DNA from: Amarolinea aalborgensis | GTDB lineage: Bacteria > Chloroflexota > Anaerolineae > SSC4 > Amarolineaceae | Length of the DNA: 56,138 nt | Reading direction: 5' to 3' | Assembly (NCBI RefSeq): GCF_900491745.1 | Contig: NZ_UETR01000021.1 | Location: forward strand, 1-56,138 | In this document: positions 19,153 through 28,116 of the stretch, piece after piece | How the letters are laid out: each line of letters begins with the position of its first letter | Numbering within the stretch: position 1 is the first letter of the stretch | The notes under the pieces: model-generated | Seen by the model: only the letters and a program-made list of their open reading frames with translations | What the model was told of the DNA's origin: nothing | Databases searched by the model: none | Translations under genes and position numbers: made by a program

Positions 19153-19482
19153 ATGAAGATGTACAATCCTCCCCATCCTGGCGAGATTATCAAGGGTCTA
19201 TGGCTTGATCCTATGGGCGCCAGCATCACGGACGCCGCGCAGGCGATGGGCGTAAGCCGCAAGACCTTATCCAAAATCGTGAATGGCCACGGCCGTGTGA
19301 CGCCGGAGATTGCGCTGCGCCTATCTGTGGCTTTGGGCAGTAGTGCGGAAACCTGGTTAGGCCATCAAGCCGCTTATGATCTGTGGGAGATCGAACAACA
19401 CAAAGACACGCTGCGGGCCGTGCCGCTTTTCGTGCCTGATCTGCCTGCCTCCAACAGCCATGCGACAGGGCCGTCCGCCTGA
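19153..19482 (+). CDS. higA: HigA-family antitoxin
   Basis: A 109-residue XRE antitoxin with NPPHPGEIIKGLWLDP, a helix-turn-helix (SITDAAQAMGVSRKTLSKIVNG, about 25-46) and the WLGHQAAYDLWE ending. It should neutralise HigB and repress the operon. An ATG at 19159 is an alternative start. The last 20 residues are a low-complexity tail. Confidence 0.92.
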   Translation: MKMYNPPHPGEIIKGLWLDPMGASITDAAQAMGVSRKTLSKIVNGHGRVTPEIALRLSVALGSSAETWLGHQAAYDLWEIEQHKDTLRAVPLFVPDLPASNSHATGPSA

Positions 19483-19534
19483 GGCCATAGTTAGCAGTAA
19501 TCACTGGCAGTCAGCGGGACGCCACCCCGTGCCG

Positions 19535-19556
19535 GTGAAGGCTGCACTGCTTCTCT
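19535..19556 (+). repeat. Direct repeat downstream of higBA (copy 2)
   Basis: Second copy of the 22-bp sequence found at 18654-18675. Together the two copies bracket the higBA module, as expected if the module arrived by recombination between repeats or by tandem duplication. Confidence 0.75.
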
Positions 19557-19731
19557 GAATCTAGACACCTCCCGCGCCAGACTATGCTGCTCACGACAGG
19601 GCGTGCCAACAGGCCAGAACAACCATCCGTCACAGCAAAGTTCAAGAGCCAGATTATCGAAACTTTGCCGAATTGCCTGTTGGGTGTATGATGCGCGTGG
19701 GAGGCGAATTATTAGCGATCAACAACTTCTT

Positions 19732-19880
19732 GAGCGAATTACGATCAACTCCAAGGTCATGGGGGAAAGCCTGTTATCAAAGGAACGCGCCTCATCGTGT
19801 GGGAACGGCCAACTCAGGGCGATCACCGGGTCAAACGTCTTGCGCCTTCGCAGCGCGGGGCCTGTCCGTCGGGCAATTAA
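19732..19880 (+). pseudogene. DUF433 antitoxin-like relic
   Basis: The first frame reads ERITINSKVMG. After a one-base slip at the GGGGG run near 19762 the next frame reads GKPVIKGTRLIV. Together these reproduce the DUF433 core (ITINPKVMGGKPVIKGTR) found in VapB-like antitoxins. The remainder degrades into unrelated residues and stops at 19880. No partner toxin gene is adjacent. Confidence 0.65.
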
Positions 19881-19930
19881 GTCGAGTGACGACGACATAG
19901 ATCTTTCAGAAATGCCATTCGGAGGCGTGA

Positions 19931-20143
19931 ATGATGATGCGAGAATTCAGCGTGGTGATTGAAAAGGATGAAGATGGCTACTTTGTGGCATCGGTACCTG
20001 CCCTGCGTGGGTGTCACACACAGGCTAAATCGTTGGATGCGCTGATGAAGCGCATCAAAGAGGCGATCGAGCTCTGCCTGGAAGTTCAAGAACCTGTCAC
20101 CAATGAATTCATCGGTGTGCAACGTGTCGCAGTCATGGTATGA
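19931..20143 (+). CDS. hicB: HicB-family antitoxin
   Basis: A 70-residue HicB (UPF0150) protein. It has the partial RNase H-like fold signature FSVVIEKDEDGYFVASVPALRGCHTQA and then SLDALMKRIKEAIELCLE. It lacks a C-terminal DNA-binding domain, as many short HicB proteins do. GGAGG lies five bases before the first of three consecutive ATG codons. Its stop overlaps the hicA start (ATGA), so the toxin is translationally coupled. Confidence 0.93.
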   Translation: MMMREFSVVIEKDEDGYFVASVPALRGCHTQAKSLDALMKRIKEAIELCLEVQEPVTNEFIGVQRVAVMV

Positions 20144-20364
20144 GCAAGTTTCCTTCCGTCACCGGCGCGCAACTTATCAGGGCTTTGCGCAAGTTGGGCT
20201 TTGAGGTCGTCCGAGTCAAGGGCAGCCATCATTGCCTCCAACATAATGACGGGCGTTGCACGGTGGTGCCAGTACATCGCGGTGAAACGATCGGACGTGG
20301 CTTACTCGCCCAAATTCTACGCGACTGCGAGCTTTCAAGCGAGGAGCTTCAGGAGAAACTCTGA
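20140..20364 (+). CDS. hicA: HicA-family mRNA interferase toxin
   Basis: A 74-residue HicA (YcfA) toxin with a dsRBD-like fold: TGAQLIRALRKLGFEVVRVKGSHH, carrying the catalytic histidine in GSHH, then VVPVHRGETIGRGLLAQIL. It should cleave mRNA and be held inactive by HicB. It ends 45 bases before the convergent CPBP gene fragment. Confidence 0.94.
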   Translation: MSKFPSVTGAQLIRALRKLGFEVVRVKGSHHCLQHNDGRCTVVPVHRGETIGRGLLAQILRDCELSSEELQEKL

Positions 20365-20408
20365 GTCGGCGTTTCTGCCGAACGACCAGATTGATCTTGA
20401 CCGTTTGA

Positions 20409-21070
20409 TCAGCGATTCGCGACCGTTTCTGGGGCGTCACCCAATTGATCTCCCCTGGCGTGCCGCCACAAAATCCACCCGGCGACCGCGGCCCATCCCA
20501 GGCTGCCGAGCAGACCAACGGGCAGCGGGCCGAGCAGCGAACTGGGGCTTCCCTGCACGAAGAGGGCGCCTAACGCGCTGATGCCGTTGATCGCGGCGTG
20601 CCCGATGACCGCCGGCCACACGCTCCGTGCGCGCAAGGTGGCCCAGGCCAGGAAACAGCCCGTGACGACGGTGAACCACGTCATCATCAGCATACCGCTC
20701 CAGGGCGCGCCAGGGTAGCCAAAGCCGTAGTTGTGCCCCATGGCAATGACCGGCCAATGCCATACGCCCCAGATCACGCCTGAGACCAGCATCGCTCGCC
20801 GTTCACCCAACGGCAGCAGCTTCGGCAACAGATAGCCTCGCCAGCCAAATTCCTCGCCAAAGGTGAACAACCCATTGATCGGCGGTGCGATCAGCACCGC
20901 GCTGCCCAGCTGCGCCGCTACGATCAGCCAGGGATTCAATGCGGCCGTCTGCGCGTTCTGCGCCAGGAGGCCGCGCAGCATGGTGAGGTTAGCATCGAAG
21001 TAGCGCGGCAGGAGGGCAAAGAAAATCGCCGCGCCGACGATCGTCAGCAGCGCCGGCGCAATCCAGGCCG
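20409..21070 (-). pseudogene. CPBP-family intramembrane protease, C-terminal piece
   Basis: The piece carries the diagnostic glutamate motif EEFGWRGYLLPKL (EExxxR), the second-motif HWPVIAMGH and membrane helices up to the C-terminus. Its reading begins abruptly at an IS21-type element boundary at 21071. The missing N-terminal part lies at 25889-26173. Removing the element and one 5-bp target copy joins the pieces in frame (YWLAAWIAPALLT across the junction). This restores a 313-residue protein of normal family length. CPBP proteins are Rce1-like glutamate proteases often tied to bacteriocin or stress functions. Confidence 0.88.
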
Positions 21071-21144
21071 TGTCATTTCGCGTGGTAAAGTTGCCACCTG
21101 TTCGCGGGCATAGAGCGCCAGTGATTCGCGAGCATAGGGAGCCA

Positions 21145-22989
21145 GTATCTTCTCAATAAACCGGGGGGAGTGAACTGAGCCCGGTGTCAAGGACAATGAT
21201 CATAGACAAGCGGCTGTCAGTCGTGCTATACTGCGAGTCGTTGTGCCGGGTGCCGTGAAGCTGAATAGTCTGACCCGTGCAGGTGGTGAGGGATTATGTT
21301 GTTCGAACAGCTTGATCTGGATCAGCTCGAGGATGTAGCGCAGGCCAAGCGTGCCATCGTTGGGTTGCTGAACTTGGTTGAGGATCTGCAGGCGACGGTG
21401 CGCCAGTTGCAAGCCGAGGTGCAGCGACTGCGCGACGAGAACAACCACCTGAAGGGTGAACAAGGCAAGCCGGATATCAAGCCCAATCGGCGTGGCAAGA
21501 CGCCTGGGGCAGATAAGAACCACTCGTCAGAGGCCGAGCGGCGCAAGCCACAGGCATGGCAGAAGGGCAGCAAGCTGGCCAAGATCACGATTGATCGCGA
21601 AGAAGTGCTGACGGTTGATAAGACGCAACTGCCTGCCGATGCGGAGTTCAAGGGTTACGAAGACAGCGTTGTGCAGGATGTGGTCATCCACACCGACAAC
21701 GTGCTGTACCACAAAGAGAAGTACTACTCACCGAGCGAGCGCCGGGTGTATCTGGCGGCACTGCCGCCGGGCTACACAGGACAGTTTGGGCCGGGGATCA
21801 AAGCGCTGGCGTTGGTGCAGTATTTCGCCTGCAACGTGGCCGAGCCGAAGATCCTGGAGTTCTTCGCCAATGTTGGTATCCAACTGTCGGCGGGTGAGTT
21901 GTCGAACTGGCTGATCAAAGACTGGCCGGACCTGCACGCCGAGAAGGCTGCCATCTACGAAGCGGGACTGCGCAGCAGCCCGTGGCAACACCTGGACGAT
22001 ACGGCAACGCGGGTCAATGGCCAGAATGAGCATTGTCATGTGGTATGTAATCCGCTGTATACGGCGTACTTCACGACGGCCCACAAAGACCGGCTGACCA
22101 TTGTGGACGTACTGCGTAATCTGCACGTCCGTACCTTCCGGGTCAATGCCGAAGCCATCAGTTTTCTGTACGTGTTCGGCTTGGCGCAGCGCACCGTACG
22201 CATCGTACAAGGTCTGCCGCAAGACCAGGACTTGAGTGAAGCCGAGTTCAAAGCTCTGTTGGACGAACGTCTGCCGGCCCTGGGGCCGCAGCAGCGGTCG
22301 CACATCTTGGAAGCGGCGACCGTTGCCTCCTACCATGCCCAATTGGAGTTCCCGGTCGTCAAACTCCTGCTGTGCGATGACGCTCCCCAATTCAACTGGG
22401 TGACTGAGCAACTGGCGCTGTGTTGGATTCACGAAGGCCGCCACTACAAGAAACTTGACCCGAGCAGTCCGCCGTTCCGCAACCTCTTGACCGAGTTTAC
22501 CAAGCAGTTCTGGAAATACTACGACGAACTGCTGACCTACCGTCAGCAGCCCAGCACAGACGAGAAAGCGCGACTCGAGACCAAGTTCGATACCTTGTTC
22601 GCCACGGTGACTGGCTACCGAGCCTTGGATGAGCGCATTGAAAAGACCAAGTTCAAGAAGACCAACCTCTTGCTGGTCCTCGACCATCCCGAAATCCCGC
22701 TGCACAACAACCCGGCCGAACTGGGTGCCCGCCAGCGCGTGCGCAAACGTGATGTCAGCTTTGGCCCGCGTACGCACGATGGCGCCAACGCTTGGGATAC
22801 CTTTATGACTCTGACGGCCACAGCCAAGAAGCTGGGCGTCAGCATCTATCGCTACATCCATGATCGCGTGTCTGGCGCCTGCCAGATGCCTGATCTCGCC
22901 GACCTCATCACGCAGCGCGCCATCGAACTGTCACTCGGCGCTTCCTGGGAACCAACATAACTGGTTACCCCGGATTATTGAGAAGATAC
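21145..22989. mobile_element. IS66-family element nested in the IS21 left end
   Basis: A 22-bp terminal inverted repeat beginning GTATCTTCTCAATAA (21145-21166; right copy 22968-22989, one mismatch) bounds an 1845-bp element with a single transposase gene. It is flanked by the 8-bp direct repeat GGGAGCCA (21137-21144 and 22990-22997), the duplication length typical of IS66. The accessory genes tnpA and tnpB of larger IS66 members are absent. Confidence 0.93.
21296..22960 (+). CDS. IS66-family transposase
   Basis: A 554-residue transposase. The N-terminus is a leucine-zipper-like coil (ATVRQLQAEVQRLRDENNHL), followed by a basic linker and a catalytic core. Candidate DDE residues lie in HLDDTATRVNG (about 234), LLCDDAPQFNWV (about 360) and LHNNPAELGARQRVRKRDVSFG (Glu about 473). 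The last motif is the IS66 NNPAE signature. The frame is complete, so the element may still be active. Confidence 0.92.
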   Translation: MLFEQLDLDQLEDVAQAKRAIVGLLNLVEDLQATVRQLQAEVQRLRDENNHLKGEQGKPDIKPNRRGKTPGADKNHSSEAERRKPQAWQKGSKLAKITIDREEVLTVDKTQLPADAEFKGYEDSVVQDVVIHTDNVLYHKEKYYSPSERRVYLAALPPGYTGQFGPGIKALALVQYFACNVAEPKILEFFANVGIQLSAGELSNWLIKDWPDLHAEKAAIYEAGLRSSPWQHLDDTATRVNGQNEHCHVVCNPLYTAYFTTAHKDRLTIVDVLRNLHVRTFRVNAEAISFLYVFGLAQRTVRIVQGLPQDQDLSEAEFKALLDERLPALGPQQRSHILEAATVASYHAQLEFPVVKLLLCDDAPQFNWVTEQLALCWIHEGRHYKKLDPSSPPFRNLLTEFTKQFWKYYDELLTYRQQPSTDEKARLETKFDTLFATVTGYRALDERIEKTKFKKTNLLLVLDHPEIPLHNNPAELGARQRVRKRDVSFGPRTHDGANAWDTFMTLTATAKKLGVSIYRYIHDRVSGACQMPDLADLITQRAIELSLGASWEPT

Positions 22990-23183
22990 GGGAGCCATGT
23001 GTTCGCAAGGATACGGAGCTATGCGTTCGCGAGCATATGGAGCCACCGATTCGCGGCCAATGACGCCGGTCGTTCGCGTGATGCGGCGCCACTAAGGCGA
23101 ATCGAGAACTTGGTTTCTCCTTCTGAGACGGTGATAATTCCTTCTGTTTGCAAGCAGCTATTGCGGAACAGAAAGGAATGACG

Positions 23184-24731
23184 ATGAGTGGAAGGAGAAC
23201 GAACGTGTTAGATGTACGCGAAATCTTGCGTCGGCTGCGCGCTGGCGAAAGCGATCGTGCCACGGCCAAGGCGCTATCAGTTGGCCGGCATACGGTCAAG
23301 AAATATCGCGAATGGGCCGATAAGGCGGGATTGTTGGCGGGAGATCTTCCCCCGACAGACGAGATACACGCTCTTTTACAATCAACCATGCCAGACACCG
23401 GAACCTCTACAGTGGCTTCGACCATTGTTCCCTTTCAGGAAGTCATTCGGGAATGGCGAACACGGGGTTTGGAAATCCAAGTGATCTTCCAACGGCTGCA
23501 GGAACAGCACCAGTATCGTGGCACCTATTCGAGCGTCTGGCGCTTCGTGCGCCGTATGGAACCGGCGACGCCCGACGTGACGATCCGCATCGAAACGAAG
23601 CCAGGCGAAGAGGCCCAGGTCGACTTTGGCTATGCTGGGTTGATCCGCGACCCGCAAAGCGGGGAGATGCGCAAGGCCTGGGTGTTCGTCATGACGCTTT
23701 CTTGGAGCCGACACCAGTACGCCGAACTGGTCTTCGACCAGACCGTCGAGACCTGGCTGAAGCTGCACATCAATGCGTTTACCTACTTTGACGGCACGCC
23801 CCGCCGAGTCGTGTTGGACAATCTCAAGGCCGGGATTGTGCGAGCTTCTTTGGAAGATCCCGTCGTGCAGCGCAGCTACCGAGACCTTGCCGAACACTAT
23901 GAGTTCCTGATTGCACCCAATCGGCCCCGGACGCCCCAGCATAAGGGCAAAGTGGAGAGCGGCGTTCACTACGTGAAGCGCAACTTCCTCGCCGGTCAAA
24001 CCTTCACCGATCTGACCGAGGCCAATGTCAAGGCGCTGGCCTGGGTCGAGAAGATAGCCAGTCAACGGATTCATGGCACGACGAAAGCCAAACCGACGGA
24101 CCGTTTCGAGGGGATCGAGAAGATGGCGTTGCAACCTCTACCTGCCACCCGCTACGATCTGGCGGTTTGGAAGCAAGTCCTGGTGCACCGCGACTGCTAC
24201 GTCGTATTCGAAAAAGCCTACTATTCGGCGCCGTTTCGCTTGGTCGGCCAACAGGTCTGGGTGCGTGGCGGTCTGCAGTCCGTGCAGATCTTCAGCGAAT
24301 ACACCCTCGTGGCCACGCATCAACCGGCCAAGGCGCCAGGCGAACGGCTCACGAACCCGGACCATCTGCCGACTCACAAGGCCGCCGGTCTGCTCAACAC
24401 CCGTGAAGCCTGCCAAAAACGCGCCGACGAGATCGGCATCCACACCGCCGATGTGGTCGCACGGCTGCTGGCCGAGCGTCCGCTTGACCGCTTGCGCATG
24501 GTGTGGCGCATCTTGCGCCTGGCCGAGGAGTTCGGCGCACCCCGGCTGGAACGAGCCTGTATGCGGGCGCTGCACTTCGAGGATTGCACGACTCGCACCA
24601 TCCGCCAGATCCTGGAAAAGCGCCTGGACTTGGCTGCACTCCCCCCATTGGTTGTTGAACTGACGCCGCGGCGCTTCGGTCGCTCGGCCCACGAGCTCTT
24701 GCCCGGCCTGGGAGACATGTCATGGAACTAA
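23184..24731 (+). CDS. istA: IS21-family transposase IstA
   Basis: A 515-residue transposase with an N-terminal helix-turn-helix (GESDRATAKALSVGRHTVKKY) and an rve-type core. Core acidic residues are in EAQVDFGYAG (about 146), RRVVLDNLKAG (about 211) and GKVESGVHYVKR (about 257). I chose the ATG at 23184 because AAAGGA lies seven bases upstream; 23178 is an alternative. It overlaps istB by ten bases, the usual IS21 arrangement. Confidence 0.94.
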   Translation: MSGRRTNVLDVREILRRLRAGESDRATAKALSVGRHTVKKYREWADKAGLLAGDLPPTDEIHALLQSTMPDTGTSTVASTIVPFQEVIREWRTRGLEIQVIFQRLQEQHQYRGTYSSVWRFVRRMEPATPDVTIRIETKPGEEAQVDFGYAGLIRDPQSGEMRKAWVFVMTLSWSRHQYAELVFDQTVETWLKLHINAFTYFDGTPRRVVLDNLKAGIVRASLEDPVVQRSYRDLAEHYEFLIAPNRPRTPQHKGKVESGVHYVKRNFLAGQTFTDLTEANVKALAWVEKIASQRIHGTTKAKPTDRFEGIEKMALQPLPATRYDLAVWKQVLVHRDCYVVFEKAYYSAPFRLVGQQVWVRGGLQSVQIFSEYTLVATHQPAKAPGERLTNPDHLPTHKAAGLLNTREACQKRADEIGIHTADVVARLLAERPLDRLRMVWRILRLAEEFGAPRLERACMRALHFEDCTTRTIRQILEKRLDLAALPPLVVELTPRRFGRSAHELLPGLGDMSWN

Positions 24732-25477
24732 CGCACCAACTCAATACCCATCTCAAGCGGTTACGGTTGTCAGGCATCCTTGACACGCTGGAACTGCGCA
24801 ACCAGCAGGCCATCCAGGACAAGCTCTCCTACGTCGAATTCCTGAACCGGCTCATTCAGGACGAAGTGGAGCGGCGGACCCAGAAGCAGCTCCAGTTGCG
24901 ACTGCGCCGCGCCGCATTCCATAGCGACAGGACGCTGGAGGCCTTTGACTTTGGCTTCAACCCGACGATCAACCGTCAGCAGGTGCTTGACCTCGCCACC
25001 TGTGCCTACATCCAGCGACACCGCAACACCCTGATCTGTGGGCCGACCGGGGTAGGTAAAAGTCATCTGGCTCAAGCGTTGGGGCACGAAGCGTGTCGCC
25101 GCGGCCACGACGTTCTGTTCGTCAGCGCCCACAAGATGCTCGCTCATCTCAACGCCGGCCGCGCTGATGGAACCTACGACCGGCGTCTGCAGACCTATCT
25201 GCGGCCTGCGCTCTTGATTATCGACGATTTCGGCCTCAAGCCCATGCGTCCCCCAGCGCCGGAGGACATGTTTGACGTCATCCTCGAACGGTACGAACGG
25301 GGCTCGATCCTGATAACCAGCAATCGCGCACCGAGTGAATGGCCTGAGATCTTTCAAGACCCTTTGATCGCCTCGGCCGCCCTCGATCGCCTCGTGGACA
25401 ACGCCCAGATCATGATCATCACGGGCGCCAGCTATCGCGCACGTGACCGCCACTTCCTGGCGGCGCACAAGGAGTGA
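24722..25477 (+). CDS. istB: IS21-family helper ATPase IstB
   Basis: A 251-residue AAA+ ATPase of the IstB/DnaC group: Walker A GPTGVGKSHLAQALG (about 109), Walker B LLIIDDFGLKPM, sensor LITSNRAPSEW. It assists IstA in target choice and strand transfer. The frame is complete. Confidence 0.95.
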   Translation: MELTHQLNTHLKRLRLSGILDTLELRNQQAIQDKLSYVEFLNRLIQDEVERRTQKQLQLRLRRAAFHSDRTLEAFDFGFNPTINRQQVLDLATCAYIQRHRNTLICGPTGVGKSHLAQALGHEACRRGHDVLFVSAHKMLAHLNAGRADGTYDRRLQTYLRPALLIIDDFGLKPMRPPAPEDMFDVILERYERGSILITSNRAPSEWPEIFQDPLIASAALDRLVDNAQIMIITGASYRARDRHFLAAHKE

Positions 25478-25888
25478 TACATGCTTTATTCAGCCAGGCC
25501 CAGGGCGCCGCCGGTGACACTGGTTCAGAGTGGCCCATCCAACTGGACACCTATCAGGCCAAAGATAACGAAAAGACGAGGTGGTCTGGTCGGCGACCTG
25601 ACCCTCTCGCCTTCTCTGGGTGGGTAACTCCCATTTTAGGCAAGACAAGCACCATGTCAAGTCGAGCAGCTCACTTGATCGTCTGCGCCCGACACCGGGC
25701 GCACTCGTTAACAACGACTTTTAGATCACCATGAAACAACGCTCAAATTGAGCCGACACCGGCACCCGGATTGCAGTTTCGGGACTGCCCAAGTCGATCT
25801 CTAACAACTGGAGAAACCAGGTATTCTCGACGCTCTCCCTGGCTCCATAGCCCGCGAACGCGTGGCTCTCATACCCCGCGAGTTGACA
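25478..25888. other. Non-coding right end of the IS21-type element
   Basis: This stretch after istB holds no gene I can support. Its last 70 bases carry two of the 23-24 bp terminal iterons and the terminal TGACA. The remaining 300 bases are unusually long for an IS21 right end and may be a captured or degenerate segment. Confidence 0.6.
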
Positions 25889-26173
25889 GGCCGCCAGCCA
25901 GTAACGCCAGCCCTGCTTGAAATGCGGTCGCAGCCATGTGTCATGCCAGCCCTCACGCGTGAGCAGCCGCGTCAACACGTGCGCCAGCGCCGGCGCCCAC
26001 ATGTAGCCCACAGCCAGGAGCACGGTCGCCAGGGTTAAACGCAGCGCAGGGACCAACACGGGGCTGTTGACCAGGCCGCCTGTGAGAAAAATGATCAGGC
26101 CGATCACCCAGGCGATGCCAAAGGCGAACGCCAGGAAAATACCCACCCGTTTGACATCCACACCGTCGTTCAT
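25889..26173 (-). pseudogene. CPBP-family protease, N-terminal piece
   Basis: The first 95 residues of the interrupted gene: a hydrophobic helix (IFLAFAFGIAWVIGLIIF), a second hydrophobic segment with MWAPALAHVLTRLLTREGW, and GWRYWLAA, a typical CPBP N-terminus. Beyond 25889 the frame reads into the IS21 right end. The start ATG overlaps the methyltransferase stop by four bases (ATGA), so before disruption the protease was translationally coupled to the restriction-modification-like genes. Confidence 0.85.
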
Positions 26174-27096
26174 CTGCGATCACCTCTTAGTTCTGTGCCG
26201 TTTGACCAGGACTGAAAAAGCCCGAGTTGCGAACTCGCATCATCGATTCTCTTCTGAGCCATTTTTTGGTATTCACCTACCAGTTCGACGCCAACAAACT
26301 TCCTTGATAACCTACTAGCCACCACGCCAGTCGTGCCGGAACCAGTAAATGGATCAAGAACAAAGTCTTGCTCTCTTGTGGAAGCGAGTATGCACGTCTC
26401 AACCAGCTTCTCCGGGTAAACAGCAAAATGGGCCTCTCGAAACTTGCTTAGGGGTATTTCCCAGACGGTTCTCCTATTTCTCCCTTTCGGATTGAATGCC
26501 TGATCCCATCTTCCATCGTGCAGGTTGCTATTTCCCGCGTTTTTCCCAGCTTCGGGTGTTCCGCCCACCTTCCCAAAGTGATTGCGGCCACCTTGCATTC
26601 TTGATTTCTCGGTGAAAGTTATGTGAGGTTCTCGAATTGCATCCGCATCATAGTAGTATTGGGGGGATCTTGCGAACATGAATAGATACTCATGGTCTGT
26701 GGTGGGACGATCCGTAACTGAAGAAGGCATCGCATTGGGTTTATGCCATATGATGTCACTTCGTAGAATCCATTTGTCATCCTGCAAGGCCAGCGCAACT
26801 CTCCATGGGATACCCAGCAATGATTTGCCGCGATAAGTATCGCCGAGATTCAGCCACAACAACCCGTCCGACTTTAGCTTTTCTCTTAAGCCCCTAAAAA
26901 TGCACACGAGGTTCTCTATGTATTGACTCGGTTCGCTTTCCTGCCCGATTTCTTTTGGATTGCTCGATCCGGAGTAATTCCTGTGTCCGAAGTAAGGCGG
27001 GCTAGTCACTATCGCCTGAAAAAAGTCGTTGGGGAGTGTGGGAGCAACGCTGAGTATGTCGCCGAGAATAACCTTACCTTCTATGTTATTCGACAT
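26170..27096 (-). CDS. Type II DNA methyltransferase (beta class, probably N4-cytosine)
   Basis: A 308-residue methyltransferase with motif IV TSPPY (about 31) ahead of the SAM-binding motif I DPFTGSGTTGVVA (about 247), the beta-class order. TSPPY favours N4-methylcytosine, but N6-adenine cannot be excluded. Motif RSDIIWHKPNAMP and the C-terminal FVGVELVGEY fit the family. I chose the ATG at 27096 because GGAGGCGG lies four bases upstream; longer in-frame starts at 27123 and 27153 overlap the preceding gene more. It overlaps the upstream gene by 11 bases and the CPBP fragment by four. The base composition looks more AT-rich than the chromosome around it. Confidence 0.9.
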   Translation of the reverse strand: MSNNIEGKVILGDILSVAPTLPNDFFQAIVTSPPYFGHRNYSGSSNPKEIGQESEPSQYIENLVCIFRGLREKLKSDGLLWLNLGDTYRGKSLLGIPWRVALALQDDKWILRSDIIWHKPNAMPSSVTDRPTTDHEYLFMFARSPQYYYDADAIREPHITFTEKSRMQGGRNHFGKVGGTPEAGKNAGNSNLHDGRWDQAFNPKGRNRRTVWEIPLSKFREAHFAVYPEKLVETCILASTREQDFVLDPFTGSGTTGVVASRLSRKFVGVELVGEYQKMAQKRIDDASSQLGLFQSWSNGTELRGDRR

Positions 27097-28063
27097 TTCC
27101 GCCTCCGAGAATAGAAGCGACATATCTGTTGAACTTGATCTGGGCGTCTTCATCGAATCCGATGAATCTATTTGGACTCATGTTGAAATGGAAGATCAGG
27201 TCAATATGAGTGCCTATAGTACCGATCTCTAAGGTTGACCAGTTCTCGGCGATTATGACAGCGACTACATGATAGTCATTTGCGTCTCGATTGAGATCGC
27301 GAATGGCAGTAATGAGGTCTCGAGAAAACAGGTGCGAGTGACCACCACCTTCAGTTTCCCTGGTCTTGACTGGAATCAACAACCTGGTTCTGTCGCCACC
27401 TGCCCTTGGGATCAGATCAACGGAAACATCTATTGTATGATTTCCAATCTTGATTTGTTTGTCTGCAATTTCTACCTGCTTGTACCGTCCGTAGTTTCCG
27501 TGAATTGAATAGTAGTACTGCAGGGCCGTAATCAGACTGGCTCTTACGTAGGTTTCTATCTGGTGACCGCTGATGCTGCGGCGAGACCCTTCCAGCCGGT
27601 CGAGCACAACTTCTCGTACTGTCTGCCAGTCGAAACTTCTTACGACGGTTCTGTACTCCAGAATGAGTTCGACCAAGGAATCAGTTTCCGCAACCATTTT
27701 GGAGACATTGTCCGCCTTCTGCATGCGAGAAATCAGCGGAGAAAGTCGCTGCTGCGGGGCATCTCTTATCATCCAGGCAAGAAAATAGAAGCAGGCTTTG
27801 GCATGGGGATAAGTACGGCCAATGCCATCAAACAGAAATGGCTTCTCGTCGGTACTGTCTAGATAGCAGGCGTTTATCATCCTCGCGATTTCATCTCGTG
27901 AGCATTGAAGCAGTATTTCATTGAGACTCTTGTGGGAGCCACTGATACGTCGCGCATGTTTCTCGATCCAATCGTAAAATGGTTTGGCTTGATCAACAAG
28001 CCTGGAAAGTTCCACCAGGCGATAATGTGCGATGTTGACTTGGTGAACAATGAGGTCATCCAT
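27086..28063 (-). CDS. Putative restriction endonuclease partner
   Basis: A 325-residue protein I cannot assign to a named restriction enzyme family. The mainly helical N-terminal 170 residues are followed by an alpha/beta region. There, HTIDVSVDLIP and, about 15 residues on, LLIPVKTRETEGGGH could form a PD-(D/E)XK-like core with Lys about 232. Its position immediately before, and overlapping, a type II methyltransferase on the same strand is the main argument for endonuclease function. Visible AT-richness shared with the methyltransferase suggests joint transfer. Confidence 0.55.
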   Translation of the reverse strand: MDDLIVHQVNIAHYRLVELSRLVDQAKPFYDWIEKHARRISGSHKSLNEILLQCSRDEIARMINACYLDSTDEKPFLFDGIGRTYPHAKACFYFLAWMIRDAPQQRLSPLISRMQKADNVSKMVAETDSLVELILEYRTVVRSFDWQTVREVVLDRLEGSRRSISGHQIETYVRASLITALQYYYSIHGNYGRYKQVEIADKQIKIGNHTIDVSVDLIPRAGGDRTRLLIPVKTRETEGGGHSHLFSRDLITAIRDLNRDANDYHVVAVIIAENWSTLEIGTIGTHIDLIFHFNMSPNRFIGFDEDAQIKFNRYVASILGGGNVE

Positions 28064-28116
28064 TTCAGTCGCGTTTCCTCTGCCAGCCTTCTATGGCTGC
28101 TATCTGCTTTCATTGG

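Larger units (their letters stand above)
21071..25888. mobile_element. IS21-family element interrupting a CPBP gene
   Basis: The ends read TGTCATTTCGCG on the left and, as reverse complement, TGTCAACTCGCG on the right, so the element has 5'-TGTCA...TGACA-3' termini. The target duplication GGCCG lies at 21066-21070 and 25889-25893. Both ends carry 23-24 bp iterated units of the type TTCGCGAGCATATGGAGCCA, as known for the multiple terminal repeats of IS21. istA and istB lie inside. An IS66-type element is nested in the left terminal repeats; without it this element is about 2.97 kb. Confidence 0.9.

Noticed and set aside
19603..19962. 119-codon open frame over the DUF433 relic
   Set aside because: Only its middle resembles a family, and the continuation is in another frame, so it is a relic and not a gene.
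21071..23090. 23-24 bp iterons as a CRISPR or origin-type iteron array
   Set aside because: They occur at both ends of the IS21-type element in inverted orientation and are its multiple terminal repeats.
25474..25734. Open frame of 86 codons after istB
   Set aside because: It starts inside the istB stop region, has no recognisable domain, and lies in the element's non-coding end.
21071..25888. Composite transposon mobilised jointly by both insertion sequences
   Set aside because: The IS66-type element has its own ends and an 8-bp duplication inside the IS21 left terminus, so it is a nested insertion.
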